DNA of 64,000 bases from CAINVV01 sp963663675 (lineage in GTDB: Bacteria > Bacteroidota > Bacteroidia > Bacteroidales > Prolixibacteraceae). The notes under the pieces were generated by a model that was given only the letters and a program-made list of their open reading frames with translations, was not told where the DNA came from and ran no database searches. This document shows, piece after piece, positions 1 to 9,700 of the stretch. Every line of letters begins with the position of its first letter. Position 1 is the first letter of the stretch. The position numbers and the translations under genes are program-made. Where the stretch lies: positions 3,596,001 through 3,660,000 of the forward strand of contig OY760498.1 in assembly GCA_963663675.1 (NCBI GenBank). Reading direction: 5' to 3'.

Positions 1-558
1 ACAGAGGAACTTGTGGACTGGATTTTACATGAAGAAAAAGACAGATGCCATACGTTGCTTGATATCGGAACGGGAAGTGGCTGCATTCCTGTTTCGATTG
101 ACCTTAACGCAAACCTGGAAAAAATTGAAGGATGGGATATATCTGCTGAGGCAATTCAACTGGCAGGATGCAACGCAGAAGAAAACGGATCAAAAGCCCT
201 TTTTTTCGTTCAGGATATCCTGGATACCTCCCGAGTTCCTGAATCATCAACATGGGATGTCATCGTAAGCAATCCACCCTATGTTTTAAAGGAAGAGTCA
301 ATAGTGATGGAAAAACATGTCGTCGATCACGAGCCTCATATTGCGCTCTTTGTTCCCAATGATGATCCGCTGATTTTTTACCGCGCCATAACAAAGTTTG
401 CTAAAATCCACCTTCAACCTCACGGTCGTCTATATTTTGAAATAAACGAAAAGCAAGGTACACAAACGGCAAATTTACTGGAAGAGAATGGCTTTAAAGA
501 CATTCAGCTAAGGAAAGATCTTCAGGGTAAAGAGCGGATGATCCGGGCTATTAAATAA
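1..558 (+). CDS. prmC: Peptide chain release factor N5-glutamine methyltransferase, 5' end cut by window
   Basis: SAM-dependent methyltransferase of the HemK/PrmC family, which methylates the glutamine of the GGQ motif in release factors RF1 and RF2. The frame is open from base 1, so the N-terminal helical domain lies outside the window. Visible are the TEELV entry to the catalytic domain (codons 1-5), the SAM-binding glycine loop DIGTGSG (codons 21-27) and the NPPY motif at bases 271-282, which binds the target glutamine side chain. The remaining 185 residues match the catalytic half of a roughly 280-residue protein. It converges with the lamin-tail gene, with only 66 bases between the stops. 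Family assignment is secure; the start cannot be seen. Confidence 0.93.
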   Translation, partial: TEELVDWILHEEKDRCHTLLDIGTGSGCIPVSIDLNANLEKIEGWDISAEAIQLAGCNAEENGSKALFFVQDILDTSRVPESSTWDVIVSNPPYVLKEESIVMEKHVVDHEPHIALFVPNDDPLIFYRAITKFAKIHLQPHGRLYFEINEKQGTQTANLLEENGFKDIQLRKDLQGKERMIRAIK

Positions 559-624
559 AAACAACAATGGATGCCGGCCATTCCGGGTACCAAATGAGCC
601 CTTTGGTGACACAAATTTTAATTG

Positions 625-2454
625 TCACAGGTGATCTGTTATCACGCAAGCTCTTCTAAAAGTTTTCTGCATTCCTTCCTGCTCAAAAAGCGAGATGTTC
701 AAAACGTAAATACCCGGATGAACCCTCTTAAAATCAGGACCTGAACCATCCCAAAAAATATTGTCTGAACCGCTTGTTGTCAGGTTGTTGGCAAGTTTCC
801 TGATTACTCTTCCATTACTATTTAGAATCGTTATATTTATCAATTCACCAGGCTTGATACCATTAAGGTGAATATTTAACTGATCATTGAACCCATCCCC
901 GTTCGGGGAAAAAATTTCCGGCTCAATGGAAATCTTGCTGTCAATGGAATCTGCTACTTCCATTACCGAATTTTTATACCCGGGAGTCGCAAATCCAGCG
1001 TATTTAGCAGCTGAATGCCAGTTTCGATTCTGGGAAGCAGGATGCGAAAAACTGATTCTCTCCAATGAAATGCCCTCATTATCAGTTATGAACGCATTAT
1101 GCATCTCTTCGCTATAATTCATTTCATCGATTATCTCATTGTTCAGATTGAGCAATACTACACAGCCCGCCTGATCAACAAGCGTTGGAAATCTTGCCAC
1201 CTGGAGCAGGCAGCTGTCACACCGGGAACGATAAAAACGAATTATTCCTTCGATGGATTTGGTAACCGTGAGGTAGCTATCTGCCGGCATGTAAATCCGT
1301 TCCGAAGAGAGTTGAGAAATTTGTTTCAATACATTTGATTCATCACGGGTTGCGAGGAATAATCCGGAAAGGTCCACTTCATGACCACTGTTGTTGTAAA
1401 TCTCGACAAAATCAGATCCGCCGGGGTAAGGGTTGAATAGTACTTCATTGATGAGTATATCTGATCTTACAGGTATATAGTAGCCATATTTCACTGTTTG
1501 ATCAGGCATGAAATTACCACAATCGTCCTTTAATCCATGAATAATCAGTGAGTAAGTGATTCCGTTTTGGAGGGACGAGGGACGAAAATATATTTTCAGT
1601 ATGCAATGATTATTATCATTGCTTATCGAATCAATCACGGCATTGGACGGGACATTCATTAATCCGTCTGCAGGATTCACTGAAAAGCCAGAACATTCTG
1701 ATAGCTGAATCTCCAGGATATGATAATCAGTCAAAGTGGTTGCCATAATATATGGAGCAGTGTGATCATAATTTGATGCTTTGACAGAATTTTCAGCACC
1801 AGGCGTTCCTCCATTTTTGGACAAGGTTGTTGCCCAGTTGTATTGCTGCCCGCAAAATCTGTAAGGATCTATCCTTTCAAGTGAATATCCTCCATCCTCA
1901 AACCCTTTTTTATGCCGGGACGGAGTATAATCCACCTGGTCAGTCAGTCGCTTCTGAGAATCATACAGCGAAACTGTCACCCCGGAATTATTAAGCGATA
2001 AGCCGGAAACTTCAATTACCTTGCAGTAATTCAGAAAGTCTTTTGCTCCTCCGGTGGCTGTAAGCAGCAAAAACCCACCAGCAGAAATTGTGATATCCGG
2101 CAGAATCTTTTGTTTGGAACCAAATCCAAGTATCCAGCCTTTCAAATTCACGGGAAGAGAATGCGTATTGTAAAGCTCAATGTATTCCCGATCCGGTAAC
2201 CCAGCGATCGGAGTCGGGTCTGCCATGATTTCGTTGATCACAATTAATGGCAATGATGCCGAAACTGAATCGGAACCTGCAAGGAATTCACCGTACAGAA
2301 CCGTGTTCATTCGGAGGATAATATTGTTCAATTGATTGCAGACGGCGTCCATCTCAAAATTTTCACAGTGAACCAATCGTAAAAATCCTTTTGAACTTTC
2401 GATTGAACCAAAATACACGAACAAAAAAATAAATATGTAATTTTTTAGTGCCAT
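625..2454 (-). CDS. Secreted lamin-tail-domain protein with gliding-motility-type C-terminal domain
   Basis: A 609-residue exported protein. The N-terminus has a hydrophobic stretch (about residues 5-16) that can act as a signal peptide. A first lamin-tail domain starts near residue 71 (VINEIMADP, then EYIELYN) and a second near residue 333 (ILINEVLFNP, then DFVEIYN), with an Ig/Big-like module between them (about 228-325). The C-terminus (about 508-609) has the FSPNGDGFND signature followed by a FlgD-like sandwich, common on Bacteroidota surface proteins that are type IX secretion cargo or anchored at the surface. No catalytic motif is visible, so a structural or adhesive surface role is inferred. 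It is monocistronic. Confidence 0.8.
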   Translation of the reverse strand: MALKNYIFIFLFVYFGSIESSKGFLRLVHCENFEMDAVCNQLNNIILRMNTVLYGEFLAGSDSVSASLPLIVINEIMADPTPIAGLPDREYIELYNTHSLPVNLKGWILGFGSKQKILPDITISAGGFLLLTATGGAKDFLNYCKVIEVSGLSLNNSGVTVSLYDSQKRLTDQVDYTPSRHKKGFEDGGYSLERIDPYRFCGQQYNWATTLSKNGGTPGAENSVKASNYDHTAPYIMATTLTDYHILEIQLSECSGFSVNPADGLMNVPSNAVIDSISNDNNHCILKIYFRPSSLQNGITYSLIIHGLKDDCGNFMPDQTVKYGYYIPVRSDILINEVLFNPYPGGSDFVEIYNNSGHEVDLSGLFLATRDESNVLKQISQLSSERIYMPADSYLTVTKSIEGIIRFYRSRCDSCLLQVARFPTLVDQAGCVVLLNLNNEIIDEMNYSEEMHNAFITDNEGISLERISFSHPASQNRNWHSAAKYAGFATPGYKNSVMEVADSIDSKISIEPEIFSPNGDGFNDQLNIHLNGIKPGELINITILNSNGRVIRKLANNLTTSGSDNIFWDGSGPDFKRVHPGIYVLNISLFEQEGMQKTFRRACVITDHL

Positions 2455-2704
2455 ATTTTTGAAAATAATAAGAAAATTATATAGTTTTGCCCTCAGAGTC
2501 TTACAATTTTACAGCACCGGGCGGTTTACATTAAAGTTAACCCATCTTCCTGGCAATAACGAATCAGGAGAATGAAAAGCCGGGCAGTATTAAATAAATT
2601 AAATGCGACGTTCAATTAAAATATTCATTATCTGCATAATAAACTGACCGTTAATTGAAGAATTACGGTTTACGAATAAAGACAAACATTAAAATAAGAT
2701 AGTC

Positions 2705-3715
2705 ATGAGAGTAGCAATAGTTGGAACCAGTGGAGCAGTTGGCCAGGAGTTTTTAAAAGTGCTGGCAGAGAGAAATTTCCCTTTGGACGAGCTGATATTG
2801 TTTGGTTCATCCAGAAGTAGCGGATCAACTTACGAGTTTAACAGTAAAACACTAACCGTTAAAGAATTGCAGCACAATGATGATTTTAAGGGCATCGATA
2901 TCGCGTTAGTTTCTGCAGGAGCGGGAATATCTAAAGAATTCGCCGGGACAATTACCAAATTCGGGACTATCATGATTGATAACTCAAGTGCATTCAGGAT
3001 GGAAGATGATATTCCACTGGTAGTGCCGGAAGTAAATGCTGCAGATGCAAAAAATATGCCGAGGCGTATCATTGCCAATCCCAACTGTACAACAATACAG
3101 ATGGTTGTAGCATTGAAACCGATCGAAGCCCTTTCCCATATCAAACGCGTTCACATTTCCACTTATCAGAGCGCAAGCGGTGCAGGAGCTTCCGGAATGG
3201 ATGAACTTGAGACACAAACCCTGCAAGTTGCCAAAAATGAAGAGCCTACAGTGAAAAAATTTGCCTACCAGATAGTTCAGAACCTTATTCCTCATATTGA
3301 TGTCTTCCTCGACAACGACTACACCAAGGAGGAGATGAAAATGTTCCATGAAACCCGTAAGATTATGCACTCAGATGTTCTGGTAAGTGCAACTGCTGTG
3401 CGGGTTCCGGTAATGCGTGCACACTCCGAGGCCATTTGGGTGGAGACTGAAAAAGAGATAACAGTCGAGCAGGCCAGGGCGGCTTTTGAAAAGGCTGACG
3501 GTGTAATAGTCATCGATAATACCGCTGAAAAACAATATCCCATGCCACTTTACCTCGCGGGACGGGATGAAGTTTTTGTCGGAAGGATTCGCAAAGATCT
3601 GACTTCACCAACCGGCCTGGTATTCTGGACTGTCTCTGACCAAATCAAAAAAGGAGCCGCACTCAATGCTGTCCAGATTGCTGAATACCTGGTAGCAGAA
3701 GGCGTAGTAAAATAA
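2705..3715 (+). CDS. asd: Aspartate-semialdehyde dehydrogenase
   Basis: Reduces L-aspartyl-4-phosphate to aspartate semialdehyde with NADPH, the branch point for lysine/diaminopimelate, threonine and methionine synthesis; cytosolic. The 336 residues are the usual family length. The N-terminus carries the nucleotide-binding motif GTSGAVGQEF, the catalytic cysteine is Cys128 in ANPNCTT, and the substrate-binding His240 lies in RAHSEAIW. A DNSSAFRM segment near residue 93 fits the NADP site of the bacterial type. The start follows an A-rich leader with no clear Shine-Dalgarno sequence, as is usual in Bacteroidota. A strong hairpin follows the stop, shared with the convergent hflX gene. Confidence 0.95.
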   Translation: MRVAIVGTSGAVGQEFLKVLAERNFPLDELILFGSSRSSGSTYEFNSKTLTVKELQHNDDFKGIDIALVSAGAGISKEFAGTITKFGTIMIDNSSAFRMEDDIPLVVPEVNAADAKNMPRRIIANPNCTTIQMVVALKPIEALSHIKRVHISTYQSASGAGASGMDELETQTLQVAKNEEPTVKKFAYQIVQNLIPHIDVFLDNDYTKEEMKMFHETRKIMHSDVLVSATAVRVPVMRAHSEAIWVETEKEITVEQARAAFEKADGVIVIDNTAEKQYPMPLYLAGRDEVFVGRIRKDLTSPTGLVFWTVSDQIKKGAALNAVQIAEYLVAEGVVK

Positions 3716-3763
3716 TTACTTACAACCATATTGTCTGAATACTTATGAAGTACCTCAGCAAAA

Positions 3764-3808
3764 AAAGAAAGTCGTTAAATTGAATAATTTAACGACTTTC
3801 TTTTTTTG
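3764..3808. terminator. Bidirectional intrinsic terminator between asd and hflX
   Basis: A perfect 18-bp inverted repeat (arms 3764-3781 and 3786-3803) with a 4-base GAAT loop, flanked by A and T runs on either side. It can stop transcription from both convergent genes. Confidence 0.9.
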
Positions 3809-3832
3809 TAATTATTTAATTTACAAGGCATA

Positions 3833-5041
3833 TCAATCATCAAAATTGGGAAAAAGGAAATCGTTGAACGGGAACCTTGTAACATGTATCTTTTTCACTT
3901 CTTCGTAGAGGACTCTCTTGAACTCCGGAATATTAAGCCGCTGTTTGGCTGAGATAAAGATCGCGTTGGCACTCTCTTTGGCGATCCATGAATGTTTCCA
4001 TTCCTCCAGGCTCTTGTTCTCTTTTGTTGAAGGAGTAAGGTCGTCTTCTTCTTTCTCAACATGAGTGAAAGCATCTATCTTGTTAAAAAGATAGATCATC
4101 GGCTTATCGGATGCCCCAATATCAGCCAGTGTTTTATTGACTACTTCAATTTGCTCCTCAAAACCGGAATGTGCAATGTCTACTACATGTATAAGTATGT
4201 CTGACTCACGGGTTTCATCCAAAGTTGATTTAAATGATTCAACCAGGTGATGAGGTAACTTACGGATAAATCCCACTGTATCAGTTAGTAAGAAGGGAAG
4301 ATTTCCAACCACAACTTTTCTGACCGTTGTATCGAGGGTGGCAAAGAGTTTATTTTCCGCAAAAACCTCCGACTTACTGATGAGGTTCATAATGGTTGAC
4401 TTGCCAACGTTGGTATATCCTACCAGTGCAACCCTGACCATCCGGCCACGGTTAGCCCGCTGAACCATCATCTGCTTGTCGATTCTGGCAAGTTCACTTT
4501 TTAAAAGAGATATTTTGTCAAGAATTATACGTTTGTCAGTTTCAATTTGCGATTCTCCCGGACCACGCATACCTATACCCCCCTGCTGCCGTTCAAGGTG
4601 GGTCCACATTCTCGTAAGTCTAGGTAAAAGATATTGATATTGAGCAAGTTCAACCTGCACTTTTGCGTGTGCTGTCTGTGCTCTTTTGGCAAAAATATCA
4701 AGTATCAGGTTGGTTCTGTCAAGTATTTTGCAAGAAATGACTTTTTCGATGTTACGAAGCTGAGTAGCTGATAATTCGTCGTCAAATATAACGGAATCGA
4801 TCTCATGAACCGTCACGAAATCAAGAATTTCCTGCAACTTACCGGCGCCTACAAAAGTCGCAGGATGAGGATTGATAAGGCGTTGGGTGAACCGCTCATA
4901 AACCTCCGCTCCGGCCGTATCGGCCAGAAACTCAAGTTCATCGAGGTATTCATTTACTGTCTTCTCGTCCTGCCTCCCGTAAATTAAACCGACCAGGATC
5001 ACTTTCTCCTTCTGTACAGAAGTATCATGCAATTTTGCCAT
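3833..5041 (-). CDS. hflX: Ribosome-associated GTPase HflX
   Basis: A GTPase that binds the 50S subunit and splits stalled or idle ribosomes. It has an N-terminal nucleotide-binding HflX domain (about residues 15-160), including the NPHPATFVGAGKL segment, then a coiled linker with the RGPGESQIETD motif, then a TrmE-type G domain: G1 GYTNVGKST, G3 DTVGF and G4 NKID. About 402 residues, the usual length. The start at 5041 (MAKLHD) is chosen because the in-frame ATG five codons upstream (5056) adds only a short unconserved MYFCG; either is possible. Converges with asd across the shared hairpin. Confidence 0.93.
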   Translation of the reverse strand: MAKLHDTSVQKEKVILVGLIYGRQDEKTVNEYLDELEFLADTAGAEVYERFTQRLINPHPATFVGAGKLQEILDFVTVHEIDSVIFDDELSATQLRNIEKVISCKILDRTNLILDIFAKRAQTAHAKVQVELAQYQYLLPRLTRMWTHLERQQGGIGMRGPGESQIETDKRIILDKISLLKSELARIDKQMMVQRANRGRMVRVALVGYTNVGKSTIMNLISKSEVFAENKLFATLDTTVRKVVVGNLPFLLTDTVGFIRKLPHHLVESFKSTLDETRESDILIHVVDIAHSGFEEQIEVVNKTLADIGASDKPMIYLFNKIDAFTHVEKEEDDLTPSTKENKSLEEWKHSWIAKESANAIFISAKQRLNIPEFKRVLYEEVKKIHVTRFPFNDFLFPNFDD

Positions 5042-5166
5042 GCCACAAAAATACATAAAATATTTGCGGCTGCCATTCCCAACCCAGGGAGTAAGATAAC
5101 CAAGACAGAATTTTTAATTATCTGTCATAATCAATCAGCCTTCAACCATCCTATGCGGTATGATAA

Positions 5167-5712
5167 TTATAATCTAACCAGTTGAATTTCGCAACTGATC
5201 TTTACATCATCACTTACCAGGAGGCCACCTGCTTCAAGGGTTGCATTCCAGTTTAGCCCCCAGTCTTTGCGGCTAATTTTCCCATTGATGGTGTATCCGG
5301 CTTTTTCATTCCCCCATGGATCTTTCATAACACCTCCGAATTCAACATCCAGTTTCACCTTTTTGCTGATACCCTTGATGGTGAGTTCTCCGAACAGTTC
5401 ATAGGTATCCTCGTCCGATTTTTTATATGATCCGCCCTTAAAGGTAATCTCCTTAAAGTTCCCGGCATCGAAGAAATCTGCACTTCTGAGATGCGTATCT
5501 CGGTCTGCAACGCCTGTATCAATGGAGGAAGGGTTCATGCTGAATTCAATATCCGAAGTAATAAAATTATCTCCTGAAGTATATACTGACGCATTGAACT
5601 CTTTGAACATTCCTGTTACGTTCGTAATCATCAGGTGCTTTACCTTGAACGCGATTTCACTGTGTACCGGGTCAATGCCCCATTTTGTTTTTATTGCAGT
5701 TTCCATTGTCAT
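5167..5712 (-). CDS. YceI family protein
   Basis: A lipocalin-like beta-barrel of the YceI family, whose members bind polyisoprenoid or other hydrophobic ligands. The 181 residues begin with the family signature, WGIDPVHSEIAFKVKHL, and carry the RDTHLRSADFFDAGNF segment around residue 70 and the LTIKGISKKV strand. The last third has SRKDWGLNWN, also characteristic. No signal peptide is visible (the N-terminus is MTMETAIKTK), so this is the cytosolic form often found in Bacteroidota, unlike the periplasmic E. coli protein. Next to an AraC regulator on the same strand, so co-regulation is possible but unproven. Confidence 0.9.
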   Translation of the reverse strand: MTMETAIKTKWGIDPVHSEIAFKVKHLMITNVTGMFKEFNASVYTSGDNFITSDIEFSMNPSSIDTGVADRDTHLRSADFFDAGNFKEITFKGGSYKKSDEDTYELFGELTIKGISKKVKLDVEFGGVMKDPWGNEKAGYTINGKISRKDWGLNWNATLEAGGLLVSDDVKISCEIQLVRL

Positions 5713-5839
5713 TAATTTATTAATTTATAATGACACAAAAATACGGCCGGGACATGGAGCCTGAAATGGACAAATAACGGCATCCATGGTACAAATCAAG
5801 GTAAGGTGAAGAATGGAAAGGATTCAGCAGTTGTACTTG

Positions 5840-6724
5840 TCAGGCATTAATTACCCCAGCTTTAAAATCATGAAGCGAATGTCCGCTGTTGGTTTTAAAG
5901 AATTTGCTGAAGTGCGAAGGATCCTCAAATCCTAATTCGAAACCTATTTCCTTGCTGCTTTTATTTGTGAAAACAGCCATCCTCTTGGCTTCCAGAGTCA
6001 GCCTGTTCTGAATATAATCCTTGGCCGAAATGCTTATGGTAGATTTGATTACTTCATTCAGATAGTTGGGTGTAACATACAATGCTTCAGCATAATCCTT
6101 AACCTGGTGCCATTCCATATAATGTTTTTCAACTATCTCCTTGAAATTTTTGACAAGCATTTTCCCAACTTCAACATTTTGATTATCAATGCCGGGAATA
6201 AGAGAACAATGGCCATTGCATTCAATGAGAAACAGTTTCAGATAGGCTCCGATCGTTTCATACCGCAGATCGCCTTCAGAATGAAATGCGGAAAAAATCT
6301 GATCCCCGAAAAGCCTGAGCTTGCTTGACATCTCTCCATTCAGAGCAAGAGGCGGTGTTTCATCGCTTTTTTGGAATAATTTTAGATTCGCAATAAAATC
6401 CGGACGAATGCTGTTACTTTCCAGGAAATCGGGTGTAAACAGGATCACATATCCTGTAGGATCCGGATCCGTGTTGATTTGATGAACCTGTTCCGGACTA
6501 ACAAAAAAGATATGATTCGGCAGAATTTCATATTCCTTGAAATCAATGATATGTTTTCCCGTTGCAGTAAAAGACCAGATTACAGAATAATAATTGTGCC
6601 TGTGAGGATTATCAGAAATTCCTCCCAGAAGTTTGTCAATCTCTTCCATTGTTTTCATTACGAATGGCATCGGGTTTCCATTCAGATGTAAATCAAGACT
6701 ATATATTTTATCTCTCGCCGGCAT
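5840..6724 (-). CDS. AraC family transcriptional regulator
   Basis: A 294-residue one-component regulator. An N-terminal cupin-like sensor (about residues 35-150) shows the HRHNYYSVIW and HIFFVSPEQVH strands. The C-terminal AraC domain (about 195-290) has two helix-turn-helix units; the second is recognisable by the KEIGFELGFEDPSHFSKFFK segment, with the usual GF-x-D-x-S-HFSK-x-FK pattern. The effector cannot be deduced. The yceI gene lies downstream on the same strand with a 127-base gap, and the large hybrid kinase upstream ends 50 bases before this start, so all three could be read together or separately. Confidence 0.9.
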   Translation of the reverse strand: MPARDKIYSLDLHLNGNPMPFVMKTMEEIDKLLGGISDNPHRHNYYSVIWSFTATGKHIIDFKEYEILPNHIFFVSPEQVHQINTDPDPTGYVILFTPDFLESNSIRPDFIANLKLFQKSDETPPLALNGEMSSKLRLFGDQIFSAFHSEGDLRYETIGAYLKLFLIECNGHCSLIPGIDNQNVEVGKMLVKNFKEIVEKHYMEWHQVKDYAEALYVTPNYLNEVIKSTISISAKDYIQNRLTLEAKRMAVFTNKSSKEIGFELGFEDPSHFSKFFKTNSGHSLHDFKAGVINA

Positions 6725-6773
6725 CTTAGATTATATGAACCAAACACTCCTATTTCATTCTGACAAATAATTC

Positions 6774-9700
6774 TTAAGGTCGCTTATTGATGACGAATTC
6801 GTCTATTACTTTCAACAACTCCATTATATCCAGTGGTTTTGTCAGGAATTTCCTGGCACCATTTTTCAACAAAAGGTCAACCGCTTTTGGCATAGCATCA
6901 GCACTTATTACAATAACCGGAATAAAGCTGGTGCGTTCTTCCTTTTGAAGCCGGTCAAGAACTTCGGTTCCGTGAAGATCCGGAAGGTTCAGGTCAAGTA
7001 AAATTAAATCAGGCCTATTGTCTATTGCAAGAGCTACAGTCTCCGAACCGTAGGCACTGGTCACTAATTTAATCCCGGAATGCATGGTACGGAGAAATTG
7101 CTCTACCAATTCAACATCTGATGTATTGTCTTCGATATACAAGACTTTTCCGGTGCTGGTATCTTCTCCTTTATTTAGCTCCATCAGAACGCCTGATTTT
7201 TCGGTACTCTCCAACAGACTATCGCATTGTGGCATCTCTATCCAAAAAGTACTTCCCTTGTTAATCTCACTTTCGACTCCAACTGTTCCGCCCATAGCAT
7301 CAATTAATTTTTTAACTACAGACAATCCCAGCCCGGTACCTTCCGTTGCTGATTTTTCTGCGCCAATCCGCTCAAATGGAGTAAATAATTTGGATATATC
7401 ATCCGGCGAAATTCCAAAGCCAGTATCTGAAATTGAAATTCTAACCGGAATAATTCCATTCTCAACAGGAGGCATCTTCACAACTTTCACCTCTATCTCA
7501 CCGCCTTCCCGGTTATATTTTATCGCATTATTAATTAAGTTCAGCAATATTTGTTTTAGTCTCTGTCTGTCAGCCTTTACAAAGTATTTGGTACTATCTG
7601 AAACTGAAAAATTTAAAGCTAGCCCCTGAAAAGCTGCCTGGGGTCTGATAATATCCAATGTTTCCGAAATAATCCCGCTTAGAGGAACCGACTCCATTGA
7701 GAGAGAAAGCCGTCCAGCTTCAATCCTGGAAATATCAAGTACTTCATTGATGAGATCAAGCAGGTGTTTCCCGCTGCTAAGAATATGGCTAACCGCTTTC
7801 TTTTGTCTCTTATTGAGTTCACCCATATCGAGTAGCTGGGCAAAACCAAGGATAGAATTCATGGGAGTCCTTAATTCATGGCTCATTCGGGACAAAAATT
7901 CACTCTTTGCCATGTTAGCCTGTTCGGCATCATTGCGTGCCTTGCTGATTTCAACTTCCGCTTTTTTCCGTTCTTCAATCTCTTTGAGCAAATTATCGTT
8001 TGTTTCGGCAAGCTGCGAAGTTCTTTCTTCGATTTTCTGCTCCAGGTTTGCATTAAGGTCCCGAATTTTCATCTCAGCCTCTTTGCGCCCTGTTACATCC
8101 TGCTTAACGGCAAGAAAATTTGTAATCTTCCCGGATGCATCGTTAATAGGAGATATCGATATGTTTTCCCAGTACAAATCGCCGGACTTTTTTTTGTTCA
8201 GCCACTCGCCGTGCCATTCTTTTCCGGATGTAACGGTCTTCCACATCTCCCTGTAGACCTCCACATCTGTTTTCTCAGATTTAAGAATATTAGTATTCTT
8301 GCCGAGCACTTCGCTAAATTTGTATCCTGTTGTCTCCTCAAATGCCGGATTGACGTACTCAATATTGGCATTAAGATCAGTAATTACAATCGATACAGGA
8401 CTTTGCTCAACAGCAAGGGATAGTTTTTTTATTTCATCCTCTTTTAAACGCTTTTCCGAAATATCTCTGGCAAAAGTCAGAACCCGGTCCATACCCATTG
8501 GAGCCAGCCTGACCTCAAAACAGGAAAATCCGGTTTCCAGCATATCTGAGAATTCATAGGTCACCACTGCTTTTGACTCAAGGCATTCATGGATCTTTTG
8601 CAGATGCACGGCAGCAGAGTCCTGCTTAAATATTTTCTTTAAATTCACTCCATCAACATGATCATCAGAACCAATTAATTTGTTGTTGTCAGAACTGTAA
8701 AATTCAAGAAAGGTTCCATCCTGCGCTGTAACGAAAATTAAATCCGGAATTGCTCTTATGATAGCTGTTAACCGTTCATTCTGCTGTCGGATCTTTTCTT
8801 CAGACAGTTTGATTTCCGTAATGTCCTCTTTAATTGCCAGGTAATGTGTTATCTTACCGGAGGAGTCCATGATTGGAGCAATTGTGGACGATTCCCAGTA
8901 GAGTTCTCCATTTTTCCTTTTGTTGTGAAACAGGCCTTTCCATTCCCTTCCTTCGCTGATATTTTCCCAAAGTATGGAATATTCATTTGATTGTGTTTCA
9001 CCAGATTTAAGTACCCTTGGATTTTTCCCCATCAATTCTTCAAGTGTATAACCTGTTGTTTCACTGACTCTTGGATTGACGTATTCAATGTTTCCTTCCA
9101 GATTAGTGATGACTATACTGACAGGACTCTGTTCCACAGCCCGCGAAAGTTTACGCAACTGTTCTTCTGCTGCCCGTTGTTCGGTAATATCCTGCCATGT
9201 GACAAGTAAAACCGGACTGCCCTCATAATCAATAACTGAGAGATTGATCACGGCAAGAAAGTCACTGCCATCAAATCGCTGATGCATCCATTCAAATGAA
9301 TTATTTCCCTTTTCAAAAGTCTCCCTGATCAATTCGATTGCATATTCTTCTGATTTTCTTCCATTTAGCTGATATTCGGGCGATATTTGACCTGGAGTTT
9401 TCCCCAATAGCATTGACCTGTCTCCACGGATCAAAGTTTCCGAAGCATGATTGCAATCAATAAATATTCCATCCCTGACAATCAGGTAGCCTCCAGGGGA
9501 GTCATAAAACAAGGTTTTGTATTTAAGTTCACTTGCCGCAAGGCTGTCCTGTGCTTTTTTGCGTTCTGAAATGTCACGCATACTTCCGAATACCGCAACC
9601 GGTTGTCTGTCTGAATTAAAACGGAGCGCAGAAGAGATAGCAATCGGAATAACGGAACCATCTTTGTTTCTAAAAGAAAGTTCAAAGTCAGTTACACTTC

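Noticed and set aside
8991..9209. Opposite-strand open frames inside the kinase and other large genes
   Set aside because: They are mirror frames of well-supported genes with no family match or start-site support.
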